A program made the translations under genes and the position numbers. A stretch of 64,000 bases of DNA, from positions 153,517 through 217,516 of the forward strand of contig NZ_CAMGYZ010000008.1 of assembly GCF_946151055.1 (NCBI RefSeq), in the 5' to 3' direction. Below the pieces are notes generated by a model. The model worked only from the letters and a program-made list of their open reading frames with translations. It ran no database searches and had not been told where the DNA came from. Below are positions 47,148 through 56,841 of the stretch, in pieces (the stretch's first letter is position 1; every line of letters starts with the position of its first letter). The DNA is from Bacillus sp. Marseille-Q3570 (GTDB taxonomy: Bacteria > Bacillota > Bacilli > Bacillales > Fictibacillaceae).

Positions 47148-48836
47148 ATGCATACAGAATGGTGGAAAAAATCAGTTGTTTATCAAATTTATCCGAAAAG
47201 CTTCAACGATACGACAAAAAATGGAGTAGGGGACATCCTGGGAATTATCGAAAAACTGGATTATTTGAGAACACTGGGGATCGATGTCATCTGGCTGACA
47301 CCGGTTTACGATTCCCCCCAAAAAGACAATGGTTATGATATCCGTGATTATTATAAAATCTATGAAGAATATGGCACAATGGAGGATTTTGAACGTTTGC
47401 TGAAGGAAGCGCATGAGAGGGACATCAAGGTGATCATGGATCTCGTGGTCAACCATACCTCAACGGAGCACGAATGGTTCCAACATGCACTGGCAAACCC
47501 TGATAGCAAATACCGGGACTATTATATATGGAAAAAAGGCAACGGAAATGAACCGCCGACCAATTGGCAATCTAAATTTGGAGGTTCGGCCTGGGAATTG
47601 GATTCAGAATCAGGAGAATATTACTTGCACCTTTTTGATGTTACACAAGCGGATTTGAATTGGGAGAATGAAGAACTTCGTCATGAAGTCTATGAGATGA
47701 TGCATTACTGGTTCGAAAAAGGAATTGATGGTTTCAGACTGGATGTCATCAACCTCATTTCCAAAGATCAGCGTTTCCTGGATGATGACGGCAGCGTATC
47801 GCCAGGAGATGGAAGGAAGTTTTATACAGACTGCCCCAAAGTCCATGAATATCTGAATGAGATGAATGAAAACGTCTTTTCAGAATACGATGTCATGACG
47901 GTCGGAGAAATGTCCTCGACCACCGTGGATCACTGTATAAAATATACGTATCCTGATCGTAAGGAATTGAACATGACCTTTAACTTCCATCACTTGAAGG
48001 TCGATTATCCGAATGGGGAAAAATGGACGGAAGCTGATTTTGATTTCATCCAGTTGAAGAAGATTCTCTCCAAATGGCAGAAAGAAATGTATGAAGGTGG
48101 GGGATGGAATGCATTATTCTGGTGTAACCACGACCAGCCCCGCATCGTGTCCCGCTTCGGTGATGAAGGGCAATACAGGACTGAATCTGCGAAAATGCTT
48201 GCTACAACCATCCATATGATGCAAGGGACCCCATACATCTACCAGGGGGAAGAAATCGGGATGACCAACCCTGGATTTGATGAAATTGATTCCTACAGGG
48301 ATGTAGAGTCGCTCAATGCTTTTGCATCTATGATTGAACAAGGGAAATCCGAGCGAGAGATCTTGAATATTTTAAAGCAGAAATCCAGGGATAATGCCAG
48401 GACACCAATGCAATGGAATGCGGAGGAACATGGAGGATTCTCCTCAGTAGACCCATGGATCGATGTCGCTTCCAATTATAAAGAAATCAACGCAGAAAAT
48501 GCGCTGAAGGACAGAGATTCAGTTTTTTACCATTATAAAAGATTGATTGAACTTAGGAAGGAATTTGACATCATCACAACAGGTGACTACCAGTTGATTC
48601 TTGAAGATGACCAGAATATTTTTGCTTTTGTAAGGAATTCGGATGATGAGAAGCTCCTCGTTGTCAACAATTTCTATGGAAAAGAAGCACAGTTCAAGCT
48701 GCCGGCAGAAATTGATCTAAGTGGACTCGATTCGAAGGTATTGTTATCCAATTACTCGGATTCACCTGAAAATCATGAGTATATAAATCTTCGGCCATAC
48801 GAATCCGTCGTTTTTTACTTTAAGAAGTCATGCTAA
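47148..48836 (+). CDS. treA: Trehalose-6-phosphate hydrolase (phospho-alpha-(1,1)-glucosidase)
   Basis: TreA splits trehalose-6-phosphate into glucose and glucose-6-phosphate. The 562-residue GH13 enzyme has the nucleophile Asp in GFRLDVINLI near residue 200, the acid Glu in TVGEMSS near 252 and the stabilising Asp in WCNHDQPR near 326. Its length equals B. subtilis TreA within one residue. ATG 47148 follows GGAAGGAAGG; the in-frame ATG at 47082 adds a tail with no family match. treR follows 20 bases on. Confidence 0.94.
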   Translation: MHTEWWKKSVVYQIYPKSFNDTTKNGVGDILGIIEKLDYLRTLGIDVIWLTPVYDSPQKDNGYDIRDYYKIYEEYGTMEDFERLLKEAHERDIKVIMDLVVNHTSTEHEWFQHALANPDSKYRDYYIWKKGNGNEPPTNWQSKFGGSAWELDSESGEYYLHLFDVTQADLNWENEELRHEVYEMMHYWFEKGIDGFRLDVINLISKDQRFLDDDGSVSPGDGRKFYTDCPKVHEYLNEMNENVFSEYDVMTVGEMSSTTVDHCIKYTYPDRKELNMTFNFHHLKVDYPNGEKWTEADFDFIQLKKILSKWQKEMYEGGGWNALFWCNHDQPRIVSRFGDEGQYRTESAKMLATTIHMMQGTPYIYQGEEIGMTNPGFDEIDSYRDVESLNAFASMIEQGKSEREILNILKQKSRDNARTPMQWNAEEHGGFSSVDPWIDVASNYKEINAENALKDRDSVFYHYKRLIELRKEFDIITTGDYQLILEDDQNIFAFVRNSDDEKLLVVNNFYGKEAQFKLPAEIDLSGLDSKVLLSNYSDSPENHEYINLRPYESVVFYFKKSC

Positions 48837-48856
48837 AATAGTAGTGGTGATGAAAG

Positions 48857-49576
48857 ATGCAAAATAACAAATTCCTATCGATCTATCAAGATCTTCTAGA
48901 AAAAATCCAAAATAACACATATCGTCCTAAATCCAAGCTTCCATCTGAACATGAATTGACGGAGTTGTACGATACTTCTCGGGAGACGGCTCGTAAAGCA
49001 CTCCATCTATTAGCTCAAAATGGCTATATCCAGAAGGTGAGAGGGAAAGGATCGATCGTACTTCCCTTCGATAAATTGAATTTCCCAGTGTCGGGACTCG
49101 TCAGTTTTAAGGAAGTATCTCAGAAGGTCGGCAAAAAGGTTGCGACACAAGTTCATGAACTTTGCTTGTACAAAGCAGATGAGGAGATCCAGAATCATTT
49201 GAATGTAAAGTCAGGGAAAAAAGTTTGGAAATTGATCCGTACTAGAGAGATTGATGGAGAACGGATCATTTTGGATAAAGATTACCTTCTTCAGGAAAAG
49301 GTGCCGACACTTACGAAAGAAGTTGGCGAAAATTCAATCTATGAATACCTTGAAGGTGAATTAGGGCTATCAATCAGCTTTGCGAAAAAAGAAATTACCG
49401 TTGAAGAAGTCGAACCTGAAGATGTTGAATTGCTGGATCTTGAAGGCCAAACCCACATCGTTGTGGTCAAGAATTACGTCTACCTGGAAGATACGAGCAT
49501 CTTTCAATATACGGAATCAAGGCACCGCCTGGATAAATTCAGATTCGTCGACTTCGCAAGACGTGCTCACCTATAA
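48857..49576 (+). CDS. treR: Trehalose operon repressor TreR
   Basis: This 239-residue GntR-family (HutC/UTRA type) repressor has the winged helix at residues 5-70 (SKLPSEHELTELYDTSRETA) and a UTRA ligand domain with RTREIDGERIILDKDYLL near 130. It should bind the two palindromes in front of treP and be released by trehalose-6-phosphate. ATG 48857 follows GGTGATGAAAG. It ends the operon before a terminator. Confidence 0.93.
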   Translation: MQNNKFLSIYQDLLEKIQNNTYRPKSKLPSEHELTELYDTSRETARKALHLLAQNGYIQKVRGKGSIVLPFDKLNFPVSGLVSFKEVSQKVGKKVATQVHELCLYKADEEIQNHLNVKSGKKVWKLIRTREIDGERIILDKDYLLQEKVPTLTKEVGENSIYEYLEGELGLSISFAKKEITVEEVEPEDVELLDLEGQTHIVVVKNYVYLEDTSIFQYTESRHRLDKFRFVDFARRAHL

Positions 49577-49583
49577 GGGTTGG

Positions 49584-49618
49584 ACTGTCACAGTTATAAT
49601 AGCTGTGGCAGTTTTTTA
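49584..49618 (+). terminator. Terminator of the tre operon
   Basis: ACTGTCACAG (49584-49593) pairs with CTGTGGCAGT (49603-49612), with one G-U pair, followed by five T. Confidence 0.85.
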
Positions 49619-49750
49619 GTTGATGATTCCAGAACAATCCATGTCAATTCCAGATTTTGAGGATAATCCTTGAATTTTCTTTCATAATTCTAGAAAACAG
49701 AACTATTGTGAAGGGCTTTATCTGTAAAAAAACAACGATATAGGCATCTG

Positions 49751-49778
49751 TCACACTTTGGTGATCTGGGCGTATAAT
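49751..49778 (+). promoter_or_regulatory. Weak SigE-like promoter before spoVK
   Basis: TCACACTT (49751-49758) and CGTATAAT (49771-49778) match the SigE consensus (KMATATTT and CATACAAT) with two differences each and a 12-base spacer. spoVK is SigE-dependent in B. subtilis, which makes the weak match worth recording. Confidence 0.35.
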
Positions 49779-49809
49779 ATCCAAGAATCTGAAAGTGAGG
49801 TGAAGGTTC

Positions 49810-50748
49810 TTGCAACAAGCGATAACTCGAAATTCAAAAAGCCAGATCAACGTCGTCCTGAACTCGGGCTCTCCTTCATCTGCAACAAAAGAAGATTGGC
49901 TTTTGGATTCGAAAGAGCGTGAGAAGCATGCGCCTCTGAAGAAAATCCAAAAAGAATTAGGTACGCTAGTGGGAATGGAGGAATTAAAGGAATTAATCAA
50001 TGAAATCTATGCATGGTTATATATAAATAAGTGCAGAGAGTCTGCAAATTTGAAAACGAACAAACAAGTGCTCCACATGATGTTCAAGGGAAATCCAGGA
50101 ACCGGGAAAACAACCGTCGCACGGATGATCGGAAAGCTTTTTCATGATATGAATGTCTTATCAAAAGGGCATCTGATCGAAGCCGAGCGAGCTGATTTAG
50201 TTGGAGAATACATTGGACACACCGCTCAGAAAACAAGGGAACTTGTAAAAAAAGCACTAGGCGGTGTCTTATTCGTTGATGAAGCATACTCCCTTGCACG
50301 TGGCGGCGAAAAGGACTTCGGCAAAGAAGCGATTGATACACTTGTAAAAGCGATGGAGGATCAGCAAAATGAATTCATCCTTATCCTTGCCGGTTATTCG
50401 AAAGAGATGGAAAATTTCCTTACTCTGAATCCGGGGCTGCCATCTCGTTTCCCAGTCGTCGTCAGCTTCCCGGATTATACAGTTGATCAACTGATGGATA
50501 TCGCAAGGCGGATGGTCAAGGAAAGAGAATATAAATTATCCTATGATGCTGAACGGAAACTGAAAATCCATCTGCAGCAAGTACGGTCCAAAGAAGGGAG
50601 TACATTTTCAAACGGAAGATACATCAGGAACCTGCTAGAAAAATCAATGCGGAAACAATCGATGCGATTGTTGAAGGAAGGGAAAGAGGATAGAGATTGC
50701 CTGGTGTTGATCACTGAGAGGGACCTCCATCTAGCAGAAACCCCCTGA
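49810..50748 (+). CDS. spoVK: Stage V sporulation protein K (AAA+ ATPase)
   Basis: This 312-residue CbxX/CfqX-type AAA+ ATPase made in the mother cell is needed for spore maturation. Walker A is GNPGTGKTTVA near residue 94, Walker B GGVLFVDEAYSLA near 152, and the arginine finger region lies in GLPSRFPVV near 215. The TTG start at 49810 follows GAGGTGAAGG. In B. subtilis spoVK also precedes hflX and ynbB, which supports the call. Confidence 0.93.
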   Translation: MQQAITRNSKSQINVVLNSGSPSSATKEDWLLDSKEREKHAPLKKIQKELGTLVGMEELKELINEIYAWLYINKCRESANLKTNKQVLHMMFKGNPGTGKTTVARMIGKLFHDMNVLSKGHLIEAERADLVGEYIGHTAQKTRELVKKALGGVLFVDEAYSLARGGEKDFGKEAIDTLVKAMEDQQNEFILILAGYSKEMENFLTLNPGLPSRFPVVVSFPDYTVDQLMDIARRMVKEREYKLSYDAERKLKIHLQQVRSKEGSTFSNGRYIRNLLEKSMRKQSMRLLKEGKEDRDCLVLITERDLHLAETP

Positions 50749-50850
50749 ATCTGATAAGATGTAGGCAGGTTTCAAGATAAAGAGGCAATGGCTCGATTAA
50801 CTGCTTTTTATAATAATGAAGAGTCAACGCGATAAAGGCAGGGGAAAAGA

Positions 50851-52104
50851 TTGGCAACACCATCCAACATAAAAGAACGGACGTTACTAATAGGGTGTCA
50901 AGTACAGGATAAGAATGACACCCTTTTTGAATCTTCAATGAATGAATTGGTCGCCCTGGTACAGACAGCGCAAGGTGAACCAGTTATGGAAGTGACCCAA
51001 AAGAGGGAACGGTTCCATCCTGCGACCTTGATCGGAAAAGGAAAGGTAGAGGAAGTCCGGACGCTCCTCGAGGAAATCGAGGTGGATTTGGTTGTTGTGA
51101 ACCATGAATTGACACCAAGTCAAATCCGTAATTTAGGAGAAGCGCTGGACATAAAGGTGATCGATCGAACACAATTGATCCTTGATATTTTCGCTCAACG
51201 AGCAAAATCCCGTGAAGGTAAGCTGCAGGTCGAGCTTGCCCAATTGGAATATCTTTTACCCCGTTTAGCTGGACAAGGCGTTCAGCTATCACGGCTAGGT
51301 GGCGGAATCGGTACTCGAGGTCCTGGGGAAACCAAGCTCGAAACAGACCGCCGACACATCAGGAACCGGATCACCGACATCAAGAACCAGCTGAAAACGG
51401 TCGCTTCCCATAGACAGCGATATCGGGAAAGACGGAAAGCGAACCAAGTCTTCCAAATCGCTCTGGTCGGTTATACGAATGCAGGGAAATCCACCTGGTT
51501 CAATGCGTTGACGGATGCTGATTCATATCAGGAAGATCTGTTGTTCGCTACACTCGATCCGATGACACGAAAATTAAAGCTTCCCGCAGGTATGATAACG
51601 CTTTTGACAGATACGGTCGGGTTCATTCAGGATTTGCCTACCGGACTTGTCGCTGCTTTCCGCTCCACCCTGGAAGAGGTGACAGAGGCAGATCTGATCC
51701 TTCATATGGTGGATGCATCAGACCCTAACCGGGACAAGCATCAAGACACAGTCATGTCACTTTTGAATGAATTAGGAGCAGAGAAAATACCAGTCTTGAC
51801 AGTCTATAATAAAGTCGATCGCAACCACGAACCGCTTCCAAATTACCAGGCGCTTTCCGTATCTGCATTCAGAAAAGAGGATCAGCGACGGATGCTCGAA
51901 ACAATCGAAACAGAAATCAAATCATCGATGGAAGCTTATAAAGTCAGTGTAGCTTCTGATGAAGGCAAACTATTAAGCGATCTGCAACGACTGACGATCC
52001 TTGAGAAGAGGGAATGGGACGAAGAGCTCAGCAGGTACGTATGTGAAGGCTATGTCCATCCGACACTTCCCATACATGATAGAATCCAATCATTGAACAA
52101 CTAG
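50851..52104 (+). CDS. hflX: Ribosome-associated GTPase HflX
   Basis: HflX binds and can split ribosomes after stress. The 417-residue protein has the N-terminal HflX domain, the linker with GGIGTRGPGETKLETDRR near residue 150, and the G domain with GYTNAGKST near 208, DTVGFIQDLP near 252 and NKVD near 318. The start is TTG 50851 with AGGGGA upstream; the C-terminal extension is short. It corresponds to B. subtilis ynbA. Confidence 0.92.
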   Translation: MATPSNIKERTLLIGCQVQDKNDTLFESSMNELVALVQTAQGEPVMEVTQKRERFHPATLIGKGKVEEVRTLLEEIEVDLVVVNHELTPSQIRNLGEALDIKVIDRTQLILDIFAQRAKSREGKLQVELAQLEYLLPRLAGQGVQLSRLGGGIGTRGPGETKLETDRRHIRNRITDIKNQLKTVASHRQRYRERRKANQVFQIALVGYTNAGKSTWFNALTDADSYQEDLLFATLDPMTRKLKLPAGMITLLTDTVGFIQDLPTGLVAAFRSTLEEVTEADLILHMVDASDPNRDKHQDTVMSLLNELGAEKIPVLTVYNKVDRNHEPLPNYQALSVSAFRKEDQRRMLETIETEIKSSMEAYKVSVASDEGKLLSDLQRLTILEKREWDEELSRYVCEGYVHPTLPIHDRIQSLNN

Positions 52105-52120
52105 GAGATTAAGAAACAGA

Positions 52121-53389
52121 ATGAATTCATTAAATCAAGATCGACAATTAGTTGAGTTTTCAAAAAAAATAGAAGAAAAAATCAGACCTGTACATGAGAA
52201 GGTCGACACTGTTGAAGCGTTCAATCAACAAAAAGTTTTATCGGCTTTTCGCAACCACCAGGTGAGTGACTTTCATTTCACTCCATCAACAGGTTATGGA
52301 TATGACGATACTGGGCGGGATGTTCTTGAGAAAGTCTATGCAGAGGTGTTCGGTGCAGAAGCGGCACTCGTCCGCCCGCATATCATTTCTGGTACACATG
52401 CGATCTCCATTGCTCTTTCAGGAGTTCTCCGCCCGAAAGATGAACTTTTGTATATCACAGGAAAACCCTATGATACTCTCGAGGAAATCGTGGGGATACG
52501 CGGGGATGGTAAAGGATCATTGAAAGAGTTTGATATAACTTACCAGGCAATTGATCTTCTCTCAGATGGAGGAATTGATTACGATACGGTCAAGAAGAAA
52601 ATCCATAGTCGAACAAATATGATTGGTATTCAACGTTCCAAAGGTTATTCGGATCGTTCTTCCTTCACAATCCACCAAATTAAAGAGATGGTTGAATTCG
52701 TTAAAAGCATCAAACCGGATGTCATCGTTTTTGTAGACAACTGCTATGGTGAGTTTGTAGAAATGGAAGAACCGACAAATGCTGGAGCGGATCTGATCGC
52801 AGGTTCACTCATCAAGAACCCGGGTGGAGGTCTTGCGAAAATCGGGGGATACCTCGCTGGACGTGAAGATTTGATTGATCTGTGTGCGTATCGATTGACC
52901 TCTCCTGGTCTAGGAAGAGAAGCAGGAGCCTCTTTGGATACTTTATTGGACATGTATCAAGGGTTTTTTCTCGCTCCGCATGTCGTAAGTCAATCATTGA
53001 AAGGTGCCGTGTTCACAGCAGCCTATTTAGAGGAATTAGGATTCGATACCTCACCGCGATGGGACAGTGAGCGAACTGATCTCGTCCAATCGGTGAAATT
53101 CCATGATGCGAATTTCATGATTCGTTTTTGTCAGGCGATCCAAAAGGCTTCTCCGGTCAATGCCCATGTGGTGCCTCATCCAAGCTATATGCCTGGTTAT
53201 GAAGACGACGTGATTATGGCAGCCGGTACATTCATCCAGGGAGCGAGTATTGAATTATCGGCTGATGGACCGATACGTCCTCCATTTGAAGCATATGTCC
53301 AGGGCGGATTGACATATTCACATGTCAAGCTGGCGATCATGTCTGCTGTCCATGAATTGAAAGAATTTGGTTTAACAATAAAAGAATAG
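52121..53389 (+). CDS. ynbB: Methionine gamma-lyase family protein YnbB (aluminium-resistance type, PLP enzyme)
   Basis: This 422-residue PLP-dependent fold-type I protein belongs to the family annotated as aluminium resistance or methionine gamma-lyase-like protein. The PLP lysine is probably in GSLIKNPGGGLAKIGGY near residue 230, with the ring-stacking region near RPHIISGTHAIS at 85 and the Asp in VFVDNCYGEF near 205. The true reaction is not established. It lies 16 bases after hflX and just before glnR, as in B. subtilis. Confidence 0.87.
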   Translation: MNSLNQDRQLVEFSKKIEEKIRPVHEKVDTVEAFNQQKVLSAFRNHQVSDFHFTPSTGYGYDDTGRDVLEKVYAEVFGAEAALVRPHIISGTHAISIALSGVLRPKDELLYITGKPYDTLEEIVGIRGDGKGSLKEFDITYQAIDLLSDGGIDYDTVKKKIHSRTNMIGIQRSKGYSDRSSFTIHQIKEMVEFVKSIKPDVIVFVDNCYGEFVEMEEPTNAGADLIAGSLIKNPGGGLAKIGGYLAGREDLIDLCAYRLTSPGLGREAGASLDTLLDMYQGFFLAPHVVSQSLKGAVFTAAYLEELGFDTSPRWDSERTDLVQSVKFHDANFMIRFCQAIQKASPVNAHVVPHPSYMPGYEDDVIMAAGTFIQGASIELSADGPIRPPFEAYVQGGLTYSHVKLAIMSAVHELKEFGLTIKE

Positions 53390-53399
53390 GGAATTTACT

Positions 53400-53430
53400 A
53401 AAGGGAGTGTGTGTTTCACTCTCTTTTTTC
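53400..53430 (+). terminator. Terminator after ynbB
   Basis: AAAGGGAGTG (53400-53409) pairs with CACTCTCTTT (53417-53426), with one G-U pair, followed by TTTT. Confidence 0.82.
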
Positions 53431-53447
53431 TTATGCAGAAAAAGAAA

Positions 53448-53464
53448 TGTAAGGTTTTCTAACA
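53448..53464 (+). promoter_or_regulatory. GlnR/TnrA operator 1 of glnRA
   Basis: TGTAAGGTTTTCTAACA fits the GlnR/TnrA consensus TGTNAN7TNACA at every defined position. It lies just upstream of the -35 region. Confidence 0.85.
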
Positions 53465-53469
53465 TTCTA

Positions 53470-53498
53470 TTGACATAAAACCTTACATTGCATATACT
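53470..53498 (+). promoter_or_regulatory. SigA promoter of glnRA
   Basis: TTGACA (53470-53475) and TATACT (53493-53498) are 17 bases apart. The -35 hexamer is covered by the second GlnR operator. Confidence 0.85.
53471..53487 (+). promoter_or_regulatory. GlnR/TnrA operator 2 of glnRA
   Basis: TGACATAAAACCTTACA fits TGTNAN7TNACA with one mismatch and overlaps the -35 hexamer. Two tandem boxes at this place are the arrangement of the B. subtilis glnRA promoter. Confidence 0.8.
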
Positions 53499-53527
53499 AT
53501 AAGTAATTCAAAGAGAGGAGGCACGAT

Positions 53528-53917
53528 ATGGGAGATCAAGTGAGAAGGAACATGCCCTTATTTCCCATGGGGATTGTGATGCAACTGACGGAGTTATCGG
53601 CACGGCAAATCCGTTATTATGAAGAAAACAAGTTGATAACGCCAGCTCGTTCAGAAGGGAATCGAAGGATGTTCTCCTTCAACGATGTTGACCGGTTGCT
53701 GGAAATCAAGTCTCTTCTTGAACGTGGAGTCAATTTAGCTGGAATTCGAGAGGTCTTTGAAATGAAAGAGAAGGGTATAAATCAAATGCCCCCTTATTAT
53801 AAAAAAGAACCATCCGAAGCGGATCTCCACAAGCATTTAAAAAAAGAACTCTATCAAGCAGGTCGTTATGGGAAGACCTCATTGATTCAGGGAGAATTGT
53901 CTCGATTCTTCAATTGA
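53528..53917 (+). CDS. glnR: Nitrogen-metabolism repressor GlnR (MerR family)
   Basis: This 129-residue MerR-type repressor of glnRA and other nitrogen genes has its winged helix at about residues 12-80 ([19 protein letters not shown]) and a C-terminal signal region ([20 protein letters not shown]). In B. subtilis that region is relieved by feedback-inhibited glutamine synthetase. ATG 53528 follows AGAGGAGG. glnA follows 59 bases on. Confidence 0.95.
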   Translation: MGDQVRRNMPLFPMGIVMQLTELSARQIRYYEENKLITPARSEGNRRMFSFNDVDRLLEIKSLLERGVNLAGIREVFEMKEKGINQMPPYYKKEPSEADLHKHLKKELYQAGRYGKTSLIQGELSRFFN

Positions 53918-53976
53918 ATCAAGTATCATTTACAGGTAGTAATTGAAGTTTTTAAATCAAATAGGGAGGAAACAAA

Positions 53977-55314
53977 ATGAGCTCGAAGTATTCGAAGGAC
54001 CAAATTTTTAAAATGGTGAAAGAAGAAAACGTAAGATTCGTCCGACTACAATTTACAGATCTACTTGGTATCATCAAAAACGTGGAGATTCCTACAAGTC
54101 AGTTGGAAAAAGCACTTGATAACAAAATGATGTTCGACGGTTCATCTATCGAAGGATTTGTCCGTATCGAAGAATCTGATATGTACCTCTATCCTGATCT
54201 AGATACATTCGTTGTTTTCCCTTGGACATCCGAAAAAGGAAAAGTTGCACGTCTGATCTGTGATATCTATAACCCGGATGGTACCCCATTCGAAGGAGAT
54301 CCCCGTGCTAACTTGAAGCGTGTACTTAAAGAAATGGAAGAGTTGGGATTCACTGATTTCAATATTGGTCCAGAGCCAGAATTCTTCCTGTTCAAAAATG
54401 ATGAAAAAGGCGAACCTACTCTTGAATTGAATGATAAAGGCGGTTATTTCGACTTAGCCCCTACAGACCTTGGTGAAAATTGCCGCCGTGATATCGTGCT
54501 CGAACTTGAAGACATGGGCTTTGAAATTGAAGCTTCTCACCACGAAGTTGCTCCTGGACAGCATGAAATTGATTTCAAATATGCAGATGCAGTTACAACT
54601 TGTGATAACATCCAAACATTCAAACTCGTCGTCAAGACAATCGCTCGTAAACACGGATTGCACGCAACGTTCATGCCGAAGCCGTTATTTGGTGTAAACG
54701 GATCTGGAATGCATGCCAACATGTCCCTCTTCAAAGGAAAAGATAATGCGTTCTTCGACCAGAATTCTCAAACTCAGTTGAGTGAGACGGCAATGCAATT
54801 CCTATCAGGAATTGTAAAGCATGCTGAAGCATTCACGGCTATCACAAACCCAACCGTCAACTCCTATAAGCGTCTTGTACCTGGATATGAAGCACCTTGT
54901 TATGTTGCATGGTCTATGCAGAATCGTAGTCCGTTGGTCCGTATTCCGGCATCTAGAGGTGTGAGTACTCGTATCGAGGTCCGTAGTGTAGACCCGGCTG
55001 CTAACCCGTATCTTGCAATGGCAGCTATGCTTGCGGCAGGGCTTGACGGAATCAAGAACAAGATGGAAGCACCTACTCCGGTAGATCGTAACATCTACGC
55101 TATGGATAAGGAAGAGCGTGAAGAAGCGGGTATTCGTGACTTACCTGCAACATTGAGTGACGCATTAGAAAAGTTCAGAAAGAGCGAAGTCATGAAAGCT
55201 GCTCTCGGTGCTCACGCAACAGAACACTTCATTGAACTTAAAGAAATTGAATGGGATATGTTCCGTACACAAGTCCACCCTTGGGAACGCGAACAATATA
55301 TCCAACTATACTAA
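53977..55314 (+). CDS. glnA: Glutamine synthetase, type I-alpha
   Basis: GlnA makes glutamine from glutamate, ammonia and ATP. The 445-residue protein is the feedback-inhibited Bacillus type: it has [18 protein letters not shown] near residue 50 (with the Arg tied to feedback inhibition and regulation in B. subtilis), the ATP-binding [11 protein letters not shown] near 240 and the flap [18 protein letters not shown] near 290. ATG 53977 follows TAGGGAGG. A terminator follows, and mobile DNA begins beyond it. Confidence 0.97.
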   Translation: MSSKYSKDQIFKMVKEENVRFVRLQFTDLLGIIKNVEIPTSQLEKALDNKMMFDGSSIEGFVRIEESDMYLYPDLDTFVVFPWTSEKGKVARLICDIYNPDGTPFEGDPRANLKRVLKEMEELGFTDFNIGPEPEFFLFKNDEKGEPTLELNDKGGYFDLAPTDLGENCRRDIVLELEDMGFEIEASHHEVAPGQHEIDFKYADAVTTCDNIQTFKLVVKTIARKHGLHATFMPKPLFGVNGSGMHANMSLFKGKDNAFFDQNSQTQLSETAMQFLSGIVKHAEAFTAITNPTVNSYKRLVPGYEAPCYVAWSMQNRSPLVRIPASRGVSTRIEVRSVDPAANPYLAMAAMLAAGLDGIKNKMEAPTPVDRNIYAMDKEEREEAGIRDLPATLSDALEKFRKSEVMKAALGAHATEHFIELKEIEWDMFRTQVHPWEREQYIQLY

Positions 55315-55321
55315 TAACTCT

Positions 55322-55358
55322 AAACCCTTGATACTATTGGTGTCAGGGGTTTTTCTTT
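55322..55358 (+). terminator. Terminator after glnA
   Basis: AAACCCTTGATAC (55322-55334) pairs with GTGTCAGGGGTTT (55340-55352) with G-U pairs, in a T-rich tail. Confidence 0.82.
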
Positions 55359-55455
55359 TTTTGGTCAAATTATTAATTATCCTCACATGTGATGAATGAC
55401 CAAAATTTGACCAAAAAATTTAATGATTTGGTTAAAAAAATGGTGACCAAAAATT
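55356..55455. repeat. Cluster of TGACCAAAA-type repeats downstream of glnA
   Basis: Three direct copies are TGACCAAAATT (55397-55407), TGACCAAAAAATT (55408-55420) and TGACCAAAAATT (55444-55455). An inverted copy, TTTTTTGGTCAAATT, lies at 55357-55371. They occupy the junction between the glnA terminator and the mobile region. Direct repeats of this size can be protein-binding sites, for example integrase arm sites, but nothing proves it here. Confidence 0.6.
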
Positions 55456-55507
55456 GACGGCCTTATTCCACAAAAGGGCCAGATTGTTGAATAACTTATA
55501 GTAAGAA

Positions 55508-55549
55508 AGACTAACCTCCCAATCATAGGGAAGATTGGGAGGTTAGTCT
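55508..55549. terminator. Strong bidirectional hairpin before the methyltransferase gene end
   Basis: AGACTAACCTCCCAATC (55508-55524) pairs perfectly with GATTGGGAGGTTAGTCT (55533-55549), 17 bp. It follows the end of the minus-strand methyltransferase gene and can stop transcription from both sides. Confidence 0.8.
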
Positions 55550-55564
55550 GTTATTAACCCGATA

Positions 55565-56482
55565 TTATTTTTTTACAGCATGGATGTAATGGATCGTTTC
55601 GAATGCAGACAAATAGTCTGTACGATTACGAAAGAATTGATTATTAATAGTAATAGGTGATAAATGTTCATAAATAAGTAAACCTGAGTTTTCTAACATT
55701 TTCTCCATTTCATCATAAGTAAAACATGATTTCATTGGCTCACCACTAGCTGAAGCCATTTGAACCATATTTCGAACTCGATTAGACATTCCTTTTTCTT
55801 CAAAAAGTTTGTCGTCTGCATAATCGAAAACGATAGAACTTCCTGATGGAATTTTGGTAAATAATTTATTAATCAAGTTGGCATTTTCCTCTTTTGTTAA
55901 ATAATAAGAAACACCTAAAAGACTAAAGAAAGTTTTTTTGTTAGGCATAAAACCTTCTTCAACAAGATTTTGAACAGTAAATTCTTTGGTGAAATCCATT
56001 GAAACAAATTGAAGATTATCCGGAATTTGATAATTAGCATTTGCTAACCTTATCTTTTTAAAGTCTTGTGTGGTTGGAAGATCAACTTCAAATATTTCTA
56101 AGCTGTCGTTTAATTCTGGGTGTCGGAAACAAAAGGTATCTAATCCAGCTCCTAGAATGACATACTGTTCAACACCTAACAACAATTCATGAAATAAGAC
56201 ATTTTCGCAATAGGCAGCACGTGCTAAAGGAGTTGGAGAAAGTTGGACTTGTGTAATCCATTTTAAAATTTCATCTGGATGATCTTGAAACTTCTGTGCA
56301 ATCTCATGATTAAAGAATTGAATTCCTTTATTCATGTTTTCACGAATATTTGCAAATTCTTTTTGGGTAATTAAATCTTTTGCAATACAATCATCAAAAA
56401 TTTTGGGTATGTCATATTTACTGTGGTATGCACGACCAAAGGCTGATATTAAGGAAGTTAAACTTGATTCATTTTTCTCCAT
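55565..56482 (-). CDS. Class I SAM methyltransferase, leucine-carboxyl-methyltransferase (LCM) type
   Basis: This 305-residue protein matches the PF04072-type methyltransferases. The SAM-binding region is YVILGAGLDTFCFRHPEL near residue 107 with the acidic EVDLPTTQ near 132, and SLLGVSYYLT and VFDYADD occur further on. Its target (small molecule or protein carboxylate) cannot be told. The gene is clearly more AT-rich than the backbone, which suggests transfer. ATG 56482 lies behind GGGAGGG. It is probably cargo of the mobile region or of an older insertion. Confidence 0.83.
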   Translation of the reverse strand: MEKNESSLTSLISAFGRAYHSKYDIPKIFDDCIAKDLITQKEFANIRENMNKGIQFFNHEIAQKFQDHPDEILKWITQVQLSPTPLARAAYCENVLFHELLLGVEQYVILGAGLDTFCFRHPELNDSLEIFEVDLPTTQDFKKIRLANANYQIPDNLQFVSMDFTKEFTVQNLVEEGFMPNKKTFFSLLGVSYYLTKEENANLINKLFTKIPSGSSIVFDYADDKLFEEKGMSNRVRNMVQMASASGEPMKSCFTYDEMEKMLENSGLLIYEHLSPITINNQFFRNRTDYLSAFETIHYIHAVKK

Positions 56483-56841
56483 ACATTAACCCTCCCATAT
56501 AACAAAAATAAGATTCCCCTGGCCAGGAGAACCTTATTATACACGCAAACAATTTAACTGTAAATTATAGCATAAATAAAATTTTTTGTCAATAAAAACG
56601 TTTTATATTATGATAACTAATAAATCCCCTTGTAGTAAATTAAGATATTTTTCTTTATATTATGGTAGAAATTCTATTTTAAGTAATAAAGGATATTGCT
56701 CAACAATCGGGCGCTTTAATGGAATAACACTCTCCGGAAAAATATAAAATTGGCGTCCTCAATAATCAATCATATGAGTACGCCATTCATTTTTATCACC
56801 AGTTACTACAATATGAAAAACAGCGTTAATAAAAATAACCT
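56483..56841. other. AT-rich intergenic region before the integrase gene
   Basis: I find no gene in these 359 bases. This is the side of the integrase gene where an attachment site would usually lie, but no repeated core can be identified with only one end of the element visible. Confidence 0.35.
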
